In this document: in pieces, positions 43,723 to 52,417 of the stretch | How the letters are laid out: each line of letters starts with the position of its first letter | Numbering within the stretch: the first letter of the stretch is position 1 | Source: JAABRU01 sp050180235 | GTDB lineage: Bacteria; Desulfobacterota; Desulfobacteria; Desulfobacterales; Desulfococcaceae | NCBI GenBank assembly: GCA_050180235.1 | Contig: JBFXEJ010000011.1 | Coordinates: 1 to 64,000, forward strand | Direction: 5' to 3' | DNA length: 64,000 bases | Program-made: the position numbers and the translations under genes | Notes under the pieces: model-generated | What the model was told of the DNA's origin: nothing | Seen by the model: the letters and a program-made list of their open reading frames with translations, nothing else | Database searches by the model: none

Positions 43723-44477
43723 TGTTTTTGCAGGTACTCCAAAAGGATTAATCCGATGATTCCGGCAGACATAAATCCGGCCCATATCCAGTCTGAGCGG
43801 GAAACGGAAAATTCCCGCAGACAGTAAAATTTTCCCTTAAACCCACGGCAGCGCATGGCCTGATATACCCGGTCTGCCCTTGCGGATGCACGGACAAAAA
43901 GCATCCCCACCATATAAGCATAGGTTCTGTAGGTATGGAGATCGGTTTTTGGCCGGAAATTCCGTATCTTTGCTGCACGGAGCAGACGCCGGTATTCCTG
44001 CTCAATGACAAAAATATAACGGTATGTCAGCAGCAGCAGATGCACCAATTTTTCCGGAATCCGGAATGAATTCAGGGCATATCCAAGTGTGGTAAAATTC
44101 ATGGTTGCGACCAGGGAAATGAAAAACACAAGTATGGCACTGGATTTGAGGGTGATACGGGCAGCAAGCAGAATTCCTTCACGGGTCAGTGTCAGTTTCC
44201 CTATCCGGTACGCTGCTTCCCCTTCAAATGTAAGAGGCAGAATGATCCACAGCAGGATCAGAAATCCCCACATGACAGCCGCGCGGGCCAATACCTCTCT
44301 CAGGTTCAGACGGGCCATGAAAAGCAGAATCAGGGAAAAAAACAGGCCTGCCCAGAGTGCGGGAAAATTTTCTGACAGGGCAGTCACAAAAGAAAGCAGG
44401 GTGGCAAACGCCACCCTGACTCTGGGATCAATCCGGTGGACAGGAGAATCTCCTGCTGCAAAAGGTTCTTCAAGCAT
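43719..44477 (-). CDS. nikQ: Transmembrane protein of nickel ECF transporter, CbiQ/NikQ type
   Basis: The 252-residue membrane protein has about five to six helices (FATLLSFVTALSENFPALWA, VMWGFLILLWIILPLTF, SAILVFFISLVATM, and a C-terminal helix AGFMSAGIIGLILL). The family coupling motif ASARADRVYQAMRCRGFKG sits near the C terminus. It joins the substrate component NikM to the ATPase NikO. The gene overlaps nikO and lies 11 bp after nikL. Confidence 0.93.
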   Translation of the reverse strand: MLEEPFAAGDSPVHRIDPRVRVAFATLLSFVTALSENFPALWAGLFFSLILLFMARLNLREVLARAAVMWGFLILLWIILPLTFEGEAAYRIGKLTLTREGILLAARITLKSSAILVFFISLVATMNFTTLGYALNSFRIPEKLVHLLLLTYRYIFVIEQEYRRLLRAAKIRNFRPKTDLHTYRTYAYMVGMLFVRASARADRVYQAMRCRGFKGKFYCLREFSVSRSDWIWAGFMSAGIIGLILLEYLQKQ

Positions 44478-44488
44478 GGTTTCGGCTT

Positions 44489-45172
44489 TCAGTCTTTCTT
44501 TTTACGGGATTTGAAATACAGCACCAGTCCCATGAGACCGAAGATATAACCGATACCGCCTGCAATCTCACTGATGCCTGGCCCCTTCTGCTGTGAATCT
44601 GCCAGCATACGGATAAGGGGTTTCAGCTTTTCATCCAAAGATTTTTCTATGGATGTTTCGATCATTTTCCGCAGTTCGGCCTTATCCGTAATATCTGTCT
44701 TTGCAGTCTCTGTTTGCGGAATTTCAGACAGCGTTGCAGGAACGGTCGTTTTTTCTGCAATTTCTGCACTCTGGGAATCAGGCTGCTCATCTATTTTCCC
44801 ATCTGCATTTTCTGTATCTGATCCTGCAGTTGCTGCGACAGCAGCGACTTCCTCAACAGGAATCATCCATTCTCCCTTATGCCCCATCCCGGCAATGAGC
44901 TCGATTCTCAGTCCCGTTTTTTTGGGAATCGGAAAGGAGAAATCTCCGTTGTCATCAGTCTTTGTACTCAGCAGACGGTTTCCCTCCGTGTCAGAGACAA
45001 TGACTTCCGCTCCCTGTGCTTTTCTGCCGCCGCTGAATTTGCCCTCTCCGTAAACCGTATTCCCTTCCACCCAGGCAAAGACCGTGACTTTGTGGGCCAG
45101 AGCCGTGCTGCTGAACAGGAAAGAGAAAAGTATAAACACAAGAATTTGGGAAAATATATGTTTCCTCATCAT
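44489..45172 (-). CDS. nikL: NikL-type accessory protein of nickel transporter
   Basis: The 227-residue protein has a signal peptide (ILVFILFSFLFSSTALAHKV), a periplasmic beta-sandwich of the carboxypeptidase-regulatory type (VFAWVEGNTVYGEGKFSGGR, DDNGDFSFPIPKKTGLRIEL) and a long acidic Ala/Glu/Thr-rich linker. A C-terminal membrane helix (GGIGYIFGLMGLVLYFKSRK) follows. The mature N terminus begins with AHK, so a histidine near the new N terminus may bind metal. NikK and NikL replace CbiN/NikN in this subgroup of transporters. Confidence 0.88.
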   Translation of the reverse strand: MMRKHIFSQILVFILFSFLFSSTALAHKVTVFAWVEGNTVYGEGKFSGGRKAQGAEVIVSDTEGNRLLSTKTDDNGDFSFPIPKKTGLRIELIAGMGHKGEWMIPVEEVAAVAATAGSDTENADGKIDEQPDSQSAEIAEKTTVPATLSEIPQTETAKTDITDKAELRKMIETSIEKSLDEKLKPLIRMLADSQQKGPGISEIAGGIGYIFGLMGLVLYFKSRKKKD

Positions 45173-45174
45173 GT

Positions 45175-45825
45175 TCAGCCTTCCGCAGTCTGCGGAGCCT
45201 TTTCCGGCATGACAATGCTTTCACATTCCCGGCAGGGCAGAAGCTCAGGACGGACTTTCTTCAGGAAACTCACACAGAACCCTGCAACAAATCCCTCAAT
45301 AATCATTATCGGAATATGGACTGTCACCACAGCCGAGGCCACCCCGAAAAAATTTTCTTCCGTAAACATCAGGGCAAGTCCCACAAATATACCGCTGAGC
45401 AAAACCGAAAGAAAACCGCAGGCAAATGATGCACAGAATGAAACCGCTCCATTCCGGTTAATCAGAGCTCCGAACAGAAAATAGCAGATTACCGCGGGTG
45501 CTGCCATAATAAACGTATTGATCCCCAGCGTTGTGATGCCCCCGAACTGGAAAAGCATTCCCTGCAGAAGCAAAGCAATCAGAATGACCGGAAATGCTGC
45601 CCATCCAAGCAGAAGCCCCACAAGACCGTTGAGAATCAGGTGCGCGCTGGAAGGCCCGATGGGCACATGAATCAGGGAAGCCACAAAAAAAGCCGCAGAC
45701 AGAATAGCCGCCTGGGGAATTTTATGATCTTCGAGTTTTTTCAGACCAATGGCTGTTCCTGCCACAGCCAGGGCCACACCGGAAATCAGCACCGGTGCAG
45801 AAAGAATACCTTCGGAAATGTGCAT
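45175..45825 (-). CDS. nikM: Nickel transporter substrate component, CbiM/NikM type
   Basis: The 216-residue integral membrane protein begins MHISEGIL; in this family the amino group, His2 and further histidines coordinate Ni or Co. Other landmarks are FVASLIHVPIGPSSAHLILN, LLQGMLFQFGGITTLGINTF and PIMIIEGFVAGFCVSFL. It has about six membrane helices. The C-terminal tail has CRECESIV with two cysteines. Adjacent nikL, nikQ, nikO and nikK complete a NikKMLQO system. Nickel is needed by hydrogenases, CO dehydrogenase and methyl-CoM-type enzymes of anaerobes. Confidence 0.93.
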   Translation of the reverse strand: MHISEGILSAPVLISGVALAVAGTAIGLKKLEDHKIPQAAILSAAFFVASLIHVPIGPSSAHLILNGLVGLLLGWAAFPVILIALLLQGMLFQFGGITTLGINTFIMAAPAVICYFLFGALINRNGAVSFCASFACGFLSVLLSGIFVGLALMFTEENFFGVASAVVTVHIPIMIIEGFVAGFCVSFLKKVRPELLPCRECESIVMPEKAPQTAEG

Positions 45826-45844
45826 AAGAACCTCTTTTAGTTAT

Positions 45845-45976
45845 AAGTGGTTAGGGAATAGGGGATAGGGACTGGGGATTGGGGGGTAGGGAATGGGGAA
45901 TGGGGAATGTGGATTCAGGCCAGCCTTAATCCCTATTCCCCAATCCCCAGCCCCTATCCCCAAGACCCTATTCCCC
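45845..45976. repeat. Inverted heptamer tracts between nikK and nikM
   Basis: A G-rich tract (GGGGATAGGGACTGGGGATT, then TAGGGAATGGGGAATGGGG units, 45855-45908) faces a complementary C-rich tract (TAATCCCTATTCCCCAATCC, CCCCTATCCCC, 45930-45976). They could fold into one long stem in the nikK-nikM RNA. Confidence 0.8.
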
Positions 45977-46753
45977 TTATTTCATCTTCCAGTCCTCAAA
46001 TTTCACCCAGATCACAGCGCCGATTTCCACGCTTTTGTCTTTTCCTTCGTGCTGAATTTTGAAATCCGCCTCATTGAGAGCGGCAAATCCCCACCATCCG
46101 GCTTTTGGGGCTGCGTAGGTGAAAACACCGTTTCCGTCAGCTTTGATGGTCTGTGTCACCATATAATCTGCCGGAGCCTGATATTTGCCTTCAGCATTAT
46201 AATATTCAACCTCAACTTCCGCATAAGGTACAGGTTTGCCATCCAGTTTGACAATTCCCTGAAACACATTTCCTGCGTAAAGACCAAAGGGTTTGGAAAG
46301 GGGAACAATCTCGGTTTTCAGGCCGATTTCCGCATCCCATCCCTCATCATCCCCGAAAGCCGCAACCACTGTTTTGGTATAGTGAATAATAAACACATCC
46401 TCAGCCGGTTCCCAATAGGGCTGGGGTTCCATATAAAACATATAGATTCCGGGTTTTTTGATGGCATAATCTGTTTCCCAGGCCGCGTGATCCATTACCT
46501 TGATTTCTTTTATGGCTCCGAGAAGATCCTCTTTGTTTCCCTGTGCAAACACTCCGAACACTTTGGGTTTGACCAGATCCATGCCCACCAGCTCAAAAGG
46601 ATGGGAAAAAGATGCTTTCAGATTTACGGTTCTGTTATCCTCCTGCATAATCATGGAATCCGAGGGAATGACCATGCCGTAATGTGCCATCACAGGGACA
46701 GCGTACAAAAGGGAAACCAGCATGAGGTAAGCCAGCACTTTCATTTTTTTCAT
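45977..46753 (-). CDS. nikK: NikK-type DUF4198 periplasmic protein
   Basis: The 258-residue protein has a signal peptide ([20 protein letters not shown]) and a DUF4198 beta-sandwich: [56 protein letters not shown] and [16 protein letters not shown]. The mature protein starts with AHYG, again a near-N-terminal histidine. It leads the nickel transport genes, separated from nikM by heptamer repeats. GGAGG precedes ATG 46753. Confidence 0.88.
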   Translation of the reverse strand: MKKMKVLAYLMLVSLLYAVPVMAHYGMVIPSDSMIMQEDNRTVNLKASFSHPFELVGMDLVKPKVFGVFAQGNKEDLLGAIKEIKVMDHAAWETDYAIKKPGIYMFYMEPQPYWEPAEDVFIIHYTKTVVAAFGDDEGWDAEIGLKTEIVPLSKPFGLYAGNVFQGIVKLDGKPVPYAEVEVEYYNAEGKYQAPADYMVTQTIKADGNGVFTYAAPKAGWWGFAALNEADFKIQHEGKDKSVEIGAVIWVKFEDWKMK

Positions 46754-47078
46754 TTTGTTCCTCCAAAAAAAGAAAAACCACGAGTATGAGCATCTTCATG
46801 ATGCCGATAACCTTCGTGGCCGGATTATTTTATATGAATTTGTGAACAAATACGGTTTTCGCCTGCTGACTTCCTGCCAGCGTTTTTATAAAACAGTCTT
46901 TATAACAAAAAAAAATATGAGTCAATGAAAAATCTCAGGTTTTTTCCTTATCCGAATTCCTTTCATTTATAAAACTGCAATTATCTGTTGATTTTTTGTC
47001 AGGTTTTCATATAAAGTCTTTCTGAATGGAACAGGGTTTGGCAGACAGACACAGAATTGCAAACAAACGGGAGGAGCA
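46754..47078. other. Promoter region between divergent nikK and TRAP genes
   Basis: An AT-rich gap with a short inverted pair AACCACGAGTATGAGCAT / AACCTTCGTGGCC (46780-46818). No nickel riboswitch or NikR-type operator could be identified by eye. The 3' part holds the GGGAGG ribosome binding site of dctQ. Confidence 0.5.
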
Positions 47079-47654
47079 ATGACTTTTTTCAGAAACATGT
47101 GCCGGGGGATTGACACCCTGAACACCTGGGTGGGACGGTGTGTGGCATGGGCAACTTTTATTGTGGTGCTGGTTGTTTTTACGGATGTGGTTATGCGCTA
47201 TGCCTTTAAAACCAGTTATGTTTTTGTGCAGGAACTGGAATGGCAGCTCTTTTCTTTTATTTTTCTCATTGGGGCCGGCTATACTCTGATGAAGGACGGC
47301 CATGTCCGGGTGGATATTATTTATCAGCGTTTAAGCCCCAAAGCCAGGGCATGGGTGAATTTGATTGGGGTTATTTTTTTTCTGATTCCGGGATGTTATC
47401 TCGTTATTAACACTTCGTGGAAATTTGCCTACAACTCATGGTCCACGCTGGAAGGCTCGCCTGATCCCGGAGGCATTCCCTACCGCTATATCGTAAAAAC
47501 CTTCATTCCCGCTGGATTCATTCTGCTTCTCCTGCAGGGACTTTCTTTGGGAATCAGAAGTTTTTTCACCATTATCGGCAAAGACCTTGATATTGAACCC
47601 AAACCTGTCACCGCTGTTATAAACGCTGACAAAGAAGCAGGGAGTGAAAACTGA
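47079..47654 (+). CDS. dctQ: TRAP transporter small permease DctQ
   Basis: The 191-residue membrane protein has four predicted helices (WATFIVVLVVFTDVVMRYAF, LFSFIFLIGAGYTLMKDGH, LIGVIFFLIPGCYLVI, FILLLLQGLSLGI). The DctQ signature GYTLMKDGHVRVDIIYQRLS is clear. TRAP transporters import organic acids with a sodium gradient. The stop codon overlaps the dctM start by one base, and the two proteins act as one membrane unit. Confidence 0.93.
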   Translation: MTFFRNMCRGIDTLNTWVGRCVAWATFIVVLVVFTDVVMRYAFKTSYVFVQELEWQLFSFIFLIGAGYTLMKDGHVRVDIIYQRLSPKARAWVNLIGVIFFLIPGCYLVINTSWKFAYNSWSTLEGSPDPGGIPYRYIVKTFIPAGFILLLLQGLSLGIRSFFTIIGKDLDIEPKPVTAVINADKEAGSEN

Positions 47655-48979
47655 TGGAATATCTGCCCGGATGGATGTTTCTGGCTCTGACAATTCTGCT
47701 GATGGCCGGTTTTCCGGTCACTTTTACCCTGCTCGGAACTTCGCTGTGTTTTGGGCTGATCGGATTCGGATGGGGATTTTTCAATCTGCTTCCCCTGCGT
47801 ATATGGGGCGTTATGAACAACGTGACGCTGCTGGCAGTTCCGCTCTTTGTGTTCATGGGGGTCATGCTGGAGCGATCAGGACTGGCAGAGGAGCTTCTGG
47901 ATACTATGGGACTGGTGTTCGGACGAGTCAGGGGCGGTCTGGCAGTTTCAGTGGTTCTCGTAGGAGCGCTTCTGGGTGCATCCACCGGTATTGTGGGAGC
48001 CACAGTTGTGACTATGGGACTGCTGGCCGTGCCTACCATGCTGAAATGGGGATACCAGAAGGAACTGGCCACCGGAACAGTGGCAGCTTCCGGAACTTTG
48101 GGACAGATCATTCCGCCCAGTATTGTTCTGGTGCTTATCGGCGATATTGTGGGCGTGCCTGTGGGAGATCTGTTCATGGGCGCGGTTCTGCCCGGTGTTG
48201 TGCTGGTATCACTTTATATTTTCTATATTCTCATCATCTCATGGCTGAAACCGGAATGGGCTCCGGCTGTTCCCCAGGCCGAACTGGATGCCATAAGCAG
48301 AGGCGATCTGTTCAAACGCATGATGGTTGCTCTTTTTCCCCCGCTTTTTCTCATTATTGCTGTGCTGGGTTCCATTTTCTGGGGCGTTGCCTCGCCTACG
48401 GAAGCCGCTGCTGTGGGAGCGGTTGGCGCAATGATTCTGACCATGATGAACCGGAAATTCAGCATGAAAATTCTGCATGATGTCATGGATTCCACCATGA
48501 TTCTGACCTGCATGGTATTTATCATTCTTGTGGGAGCGGCTGCTTTCGGTCTGGTGTTCCGGGGACTGGGCGGAGACGGGCTGGTGCGGCAGTTCCTAGG
48601 AGCAATTGCGCATGAACACAGCAAATGGGTGGTGCTGGCTATTGTCATGGGTCTGATCTTTGTCATTGGATTTTTTCTGGATTTTATTGAAATCACTTTT
48701 ATCCACGTGCCGGTGCTGGCCCCCATTATGCTGGAATTCGGTTTTGATCCGGTCTGGTTCTGCATTCTGATAGCGGTCAATCTTCAGACTTCTTTCATGA
48801 CACCGCCTTTCGGATTTTCGCTCTTTTATCTCAAGGCCGTAACTCCGCCGGAAATCACCACCGGCCATATTTACCGGGGCATTATCCCCTTTGTGTTCTT
48901 TCAGTTGATCGGACTGCTGATTGTTGCGTTCTGCCCCTGGCTTGCCACATGGCTGCCAAAGGTTGTTTTCGGAGGATAA
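47654..48979 (+). CDS. dctM: TRAP transporter large permease DctM
   Basis: The 441-residue membrane protein has about 12 helices and DctM motifs such as GVMLERSGLAEELLDTMGLV, GASTGIVGATVVTMGLLAVP, GTLGQIIPPSIVLVLIGD, SPTEAAAVGAVGAMI and QTSFMTPPFGFSLFYLK. It forms the sodium-coupled channel. It is followed not by dctP but by a repeat and a PIN toxin-antitoxin pair on the other strand; dctP resumes 1 kb downstream. Confidence 0.95.
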   Translation: MEYLPGWMFLALTILLMAGFPVTFTLLGTSLCFGLIGFGWGFFNLLPLRIWGVMNNVTLLAVPLFVFMGVMLERSGLAEELLDTMGLVFGRVRGGLAVSVVLVGALLGASTGIVGATVVTMGLLAVPTMLKWGYQKELATGTVAASGTLGQIIPPSIVLVLIGDIVGVPVGDLFMGAVLPGVVLVSLYIFYILIISWLKPEWAPAVPQAELDAISRGDLFKRMMVALFPPLFLIIAVLGSIFWGVASPTEAAAVGAVGAMILTMMNRKFSMKILHDVMDSTMILTCMVFIILVGAAAFGLVFRGLGGDGLVRQFLGAIAHEHSKWVVLAIVMGLIFVIGFFLDFIEITFIHVPVLAPIMLEFGFDPVWFCILIAVNLQTSFMTPPFGFSLFYLKAVTPPEITTGHIYRGIIPFVFFQLIGLLIVAFCPWLATWLPKVVFGG

Positions 48980-48997
48980 AAACTTCAGTGATGTGCC

Positions 48998-49035
48998 GGA
49001 GTGCAAAAAACAGCGTTGCTTCATTTTTGCACTCC
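48998..49035. repeat. 38-bp palindromic repeat after dctM
   Basis: GGAGTGCAAAAA...TTTTTGCACTCC forms a hairpin with a GCGTTGC loop. A 38-bp relative (GGAGTGCAAAAAGCCGCGTT...) lies at 49902-49939, so the two copies bracket the toxin-antitoxin pair. It may also terminate dctQM transcription. Confidence 0.7.
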
Positions 49036-49051
49036 GCAAAGAATTGCCGAA

Positions 49052-49498
49052 TCAGGAAACTATTTCGTCTATGACCAGAATTTTCAACTCCTGCACCCGT
49101 TTGAGCGCAATGTCATTGGTAAGAAATGCATCACATTCGGCAGCAAGGGCAACGGCAAACTGCATCGCGTCTGTCAGTGAAAGATTGTACCGCACCCTGA
49201 GTTTTGCAGACTGTTTTGCCATACTGTCATCAATGGGCATGAAAAGTGTGTTGTTTCCGCTGATGATCAGTCTGGAGAATTTTTCAGCAAATTCCGGTGA
49301 ATTCAGACGGTACGGCAGTATCAGACATTCGGAAAGGGTTATGGGGGAAGTGACAGCCGTGACCAGTCCCTTATCAATGTATTCAAACAGTTTTTCAATT
49401 TTGGGAAGATAAAGCGGATGGGCTTCCACATAGTAAATCACAGGGGCAGTATCAAGAAACAGATGTCTGATGCCGGAAAGATATTCAGAAATGTTCAT
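49052..49498 (-). CDS. PIN-domain toxin, VapC-like
   Basis: The 148-residue PIN ribonuclease carries its acidic site in HLFLDTAPVIYYVE, a central LSECLILPYRL, and LTDAMQFAVALAAECDAFLTND near the C terminus. The start at 49498 is chosen because ATGA overlaps the antitoxin stop by 4 bases; an ATG at 49510 would add four residues. It lies on the strand opposite to the flanking TRAP genes and is bracketed by 38-bp palindromic repeats, so it appears inserted between dctM and dctP. Confidence 0.88.
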   Translation of the reverse strand: MNISEYLSGIRHLFLDTAPVIYYVEAHPLYLPKIEKLFEYIDKGLVTAVTSPITLSECLILPYRLNSPEFAEKFSRLIISGNNTLFMPIDDSMAKQSAKLRVRYNLSLTDAMQFAVALAAECDAFLTNDIALKRVQELKILVIDEIVS

Positions 49499-49737
49499 GG
49501 CTTCAGCCATTGCTTTTCACGCTCTGCATCAGATTCCGCCCGGTTTCGGGATACCCATTTTTGTGCATCCTCTCCGAGTGCGGGATACGGAACCGATCCG
49601 CGAATATCTTTCCATTTTGGCGGCAGAGTTTCATACGGATGTCCCCTGTTTATAAGACGGACTGCAAGCTGCAACTGCTCTTTCCGGCTCAGCAGTTCCG
49701 CCTGTTTCAGCAACTCATGGAACGCAGTGACAGGCAT
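49495..49737 (-). CDS. Probable antitoxin of the PIN toxin
   Basis: The 80-residue protein has a helical N terminus (FHELLKQAELLSRKEQLQLA) and a polar C-terminal tail with WKDIRGSVPYPALGEDAQKW. The tail resembles the short toxin-binding tails of antitoxins paired with PIN toxins. It is upstream of and overlaps the PIN gene. The GTG/ATG-rich frame extends to 49791, but MPVTAFHELL is the more natural start. Confidence 0.75.
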   Translation of the reverse strand: MPVTAFHELLKQAELLSRKEQLQLAVRLINRGHPYETLPPKWKDIRGSVPYPALGEDAQKWVSRNRAESDAEREKQWLKP

Positions 49738-49901
49738 AGTCCTGTTCTCCAAATCTTTGCAGAAGATTATCAGAAAGCGGGTTCTTACCAATAAATCCGA
49801 TTTTTTATTCTATCAGGATTTTTTATGAAAATCAAGGAAGATAAAATGATTTCTGAAAAATTGTATTCCTGCTGAAGCAAAGAAAGGAGTGAGGAACATA
49901 A

Positions 49902-49939
49902 GGAGTGCAAAAAGCCGCGTTGCTTAATTTTTGGACTCC
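49902..49939. repeat. 38-bp palindromic repeat before dctP
   Basis: GGAGTGCAAAAAGCCGCGTT...TTTTTGGACTCC is the second copy of the palindrome at 48998-49035, same length, about six differences. Shorter relatives are at 10383 and 53118 (GGAGGAGTGCA-AAATTAAGC-GAGCGGTTTT). Confidence 0.7.
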
Positions 49940-50025
49940 GCTGGATTAGATGAACTGATGGTTATGCAGCAGTATGGTGCAAATACAATATACCCAAAAA
50001 CCCAAACAAAAGGAGTATCAAAAGA

Positions 50026-51132
50026 ATGGAAAGACGTGAATTTCTGAAGAAAACAGGTATGGCAGCCGCAGCAGCGGCTGTGGGGACAGCAGTATCAGCT
50101 CCCGCTGTTCATGCCAGCAAAACCTACAACTGGAAAATGGTCACCACCTGGCCGCCGGGAATGCCGGTGCTGCAGGTCGGTGCAGAAAGATTTGCCAAAC
50201 GTCTGGAAGAAGTGACAGGCGGACGCATCAAAATTCAGGTTTTTGCAGGCGGTGAACTGGTTCCCCCTCTGGGCGTGTTTGATGCGGTTTCTGACGGCAC
50301 AGTGGAATGCGGCAGCGGTGCAGCCTATTACTGGGCCGGCAAGGTTCCGGCAGGCCAGTGGTTTTCCTCAGTTCCCTTTGGTTTCAACCCCCAGGGCATT
50401 AACGCATGGTTTTACAGCGGCGGGGGCCTGAAACTTTGGGAAGAGGTGTATGCTCCTTTTAATGTGGTTCCCAGACCTCAGGGTAATACAGGCGTGCAGA
50501 TGGGCGGATGGTTCCGCAAAGAAATGAAAACCATTGAAGATTTCAAGGGACTGAAAATGCGCATTCCCGGACTTGGCGGCAAAGTGGTTGCCAAAGCCGG
50601 CTGTGCTGTCACCCTGCTGCCCGCAGGAGAAATCTTCACCTCTCTCGAACGCGGTGTCATTGACGCGACTGAATGGGTCGGGCCGCTGCATGATCTGCGC
50701 ATGGGTTTTTTCAAGGCAGCACAATATTACTATTATCCGGGCTGGCATGAGCCCGGAACCTGTCTGGAAGTTATTTTCAACAAAAAGGTTTATGATTCTC
50801 TGGAAGCTGATCTCAAGGCCGCTATTGACGCAGTAGCGATGGAGACCAATTTCTGGAGTCTTTGCGAATTTGAATCCGGAAACGGCGCAGCTTTGGAGGA
50901 ACTCATCACACAGCACAAGGTGAATCTGGTGCAGTTTCCCGATGTCCTTATGGCGGATTTGAAAAAGCTGTCCATTGAAACTTTGGAGGAGGAGGCCAAA
51001 AAAGATCCCATGTCCACCAAAGTGCATGAGGCTTTTAAGGCGTTCAGGAAGCGTCTTGGACTGTGGGGTACAGTGTCTGAAAAATCCTATTATGACACCA
51101 TTGTGGAAAAGTATGCACTGAAAAAGCAGTAA
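50026..51132 (+). CDS. dctP: TRAP transporter substrate-binding protein, TakP-like
   Basis: The 368-residue periplasmic protein has a twin-arginine signal (MERREFLKKTGMAAAAAAVG, cleavage near VHASK). The mature protein follows the DctP/TakP pattern: KMVTTWPPGMPVLQVGAERF, GGRIKIQVFAGGELVPPLGV, MRIPGLGGKVVAKAG, VIDATEWVGPLHDLRMGF and YYYYPGWHEPGTCLEVIFNK. Related proteins bind 2-oxo acids or lactate as a dimer, often with a cation; the exact ligand here is unknown. Strong AAAGGAG upstream. It presumably serves dctQM despite the 1-kb interruption. Confidence 0.93.
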   Translation: MERREFLKKTGMAAAAAAVGTAVSAPAVHASKTYNWKMVTTWPPGMPVLQVGAERFAKRLEEVTGGRIKIQVFAGGELVPPLGVFDAVSDGTVECGSGAAYYWAGKVPAGQWFSSVPFGFNPQGINAWFYSGGGLKLWEEVYAPFNVVPRPQGNTGVQMGGWFRKEMKTIEDFKGLKMRIPGLGGKVVAKAGCAVTLLPAGEIFTSLERGVIDATEWVGPLHDLRMGFFKAAQYYYYPGWHEPGTCLEVIFNKKVYDSLEADLKAAIDAVAMETNFWSLCEFESGNGAALEELITQHKVNLVQFPDVLMADLKKLSIETLEEEAKKDPMSTKVHEAFKAFRKRLGLWGTVSEKSYYDTIVEKYALKKQ

Positions 51133-51286
51133 GCTGAAATCCCATCATAAAAATGCGGGGCGTCCTGCCGGGCGCTCCGCCTGCAAAATCCTTTCCTTTG
51201 GATAATACAGACCATAATCTGCCGAATAAAGCTGTGCATTCCCGTCCATAGGCCGTACAATATAAACATATGGAGCAATCCTCTCA

Positions 51287-52417
51287 ATGATCAATATTTC
51301 TGACAATCCCATTATCCGGCTGTTTGTGCCGGATCAGAACCGGCTGGAAGGCGATGCCATTCAGCAGTTGAAAAAAGCAGGCGAACTTCCCGGAACTGAA
51401 TATATTGCGGCCATGCCGGATCTGCATCCGGGCAAAGGCGGGCCGGTGGGAGCGGCTTTTCTGACACGGGACATTTTTTATCCCCATCTGATTGGCAGTG
51501 ATGTGGGCTGCGGCATGGCCCTGTGGCAGAGCGATCTGCGGAAAAGCAAACTGAAACGGGACAAATGGGCCAAAAGACTCTGGGGTTTTGAAGAACCCTG
51601 GGAAGGTGATACAGAACAGTGGCTTGCCGGATACGGCCTGAAACCGTCCGGTTTTGATGATGCTCTGGGAACCATTGGCGGAGGCAACCATTTTGCGGAA
51701 CTGCAGATGGTGGAGCAGATCCGGGATCAGGCGGCCTTTGATGCCCTCGGTCTGGATAAAGATTTTCTCATGGTGCTGGTTCACAGCGGTTCACGCGGAC
51801 TGGGAGCTTCTCTGCTGCGGAGTCATACGGATGTAAAAGGCGCAGCCGGTCTGGAAAGTGCTTCGGATGAAGCACGGCGGTATATCCGAAAACATGACAA
51901 TGCACTTGTATGGGCCGAGGCAAACCGGGCATTGATAGTCCATCGTTTTCTCTCTGCGCTTGGGGCTGAGGGGAAAAAAATTCTGGATATCCTTCACAAT
52001 GCGGTTTCGCAAGTCCCTGAATCAGGAAAATCTGCCTGGCTGCACCGCAAAGGCGTAGTTCCCTCGGATCGGGGGCCGGTGATTATTCCGGGAACACGGG
52101 GATCCCTGACTTATCTGGCAATGCCTGCGGGAGATCAGTCTGCCAATTTATGGTCTTTGGCTCACGGCGCAGGCCGGAAATGGAACCGCAGCAGTGTCAA
52201 AGGCCGTCTCAAAGACCGTTTTCATGCCAAATCTCTTACACAGACAGAAATGGGAGGACTGGTCATCTGCGAAGACAAAGCCCTGCTGTATGAGGAGGCG
52301 CCCCAGGCATACAAAAACATTGACCGGGTAATTGGGGATATGACAGATGAGGGGCTGATGCAAACCATTGCGGTGTTCCGGCCTTTGATTACTTATAAAA
52401 CAAGGAGCAGCAAATGA
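51287..52417 (+). CDS. rtcB: RtcB-family RNA ligase
   Basis: The 376-residue ligase joins RNA ends with 2',3'-cyclic phosphate or 3'-phosphate to 5'-OH, using GTP and Mn. Metal and guanylylation motifs: AAMPDLHPGKGGPVGAAF, SDVGCGMALW, GTIGGGNHFAELQ, VHSGSRGLG, SLAHGAGRKWNRS and the late ENXHH-equivalent region. At 376 residues it is the short RtcB form paired with PrfH, rather than the longer housekeeping enzyme. It overlaps prfH by 4 bases. Confidence 0.93.
   Translation: MINISDNPIIRLFVPDQNRLEGDAIQQLKKAGELPGTEYIAAMPDLHPGKGGPVGAAFLTRDIFYPHLIGSDVGCGMALWQSDLRKSKLKRDKWAKRLWGFEEPWEGDTEQWLAGYGLKPSGFDDALGTIGGGNHFAELQMVEQIRDQAAFDALGLDKDFLMVLVHSGSRGLGASLLRSHTDVKGAAGLESASDEARRYIRKHDNALVWAEANRALIVHRFLSALGAEGKKILDILHNAVSQVPESGKSAWLHRKGVVPSDRGPVIIPGTRGSLTYLAMPAGDQSANLWSLAHGAGRKWNRSSVKGRLKDRFHAKSLTQTEMGGLVICEDKALLYEEAPQAYKNIDRVIGDMTDEGLMQTIAVFRPLITYKTRSSK

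Noticed and set aside
46754..47078. Nickel/cobalt riboswitch upstream of nikK
   Set aside because: I looked for a conserved multi-stem leader, but the only pairing seen is a short repeat of a type found elsewhere in the window. A covariance search would be needed to exclude it fully.
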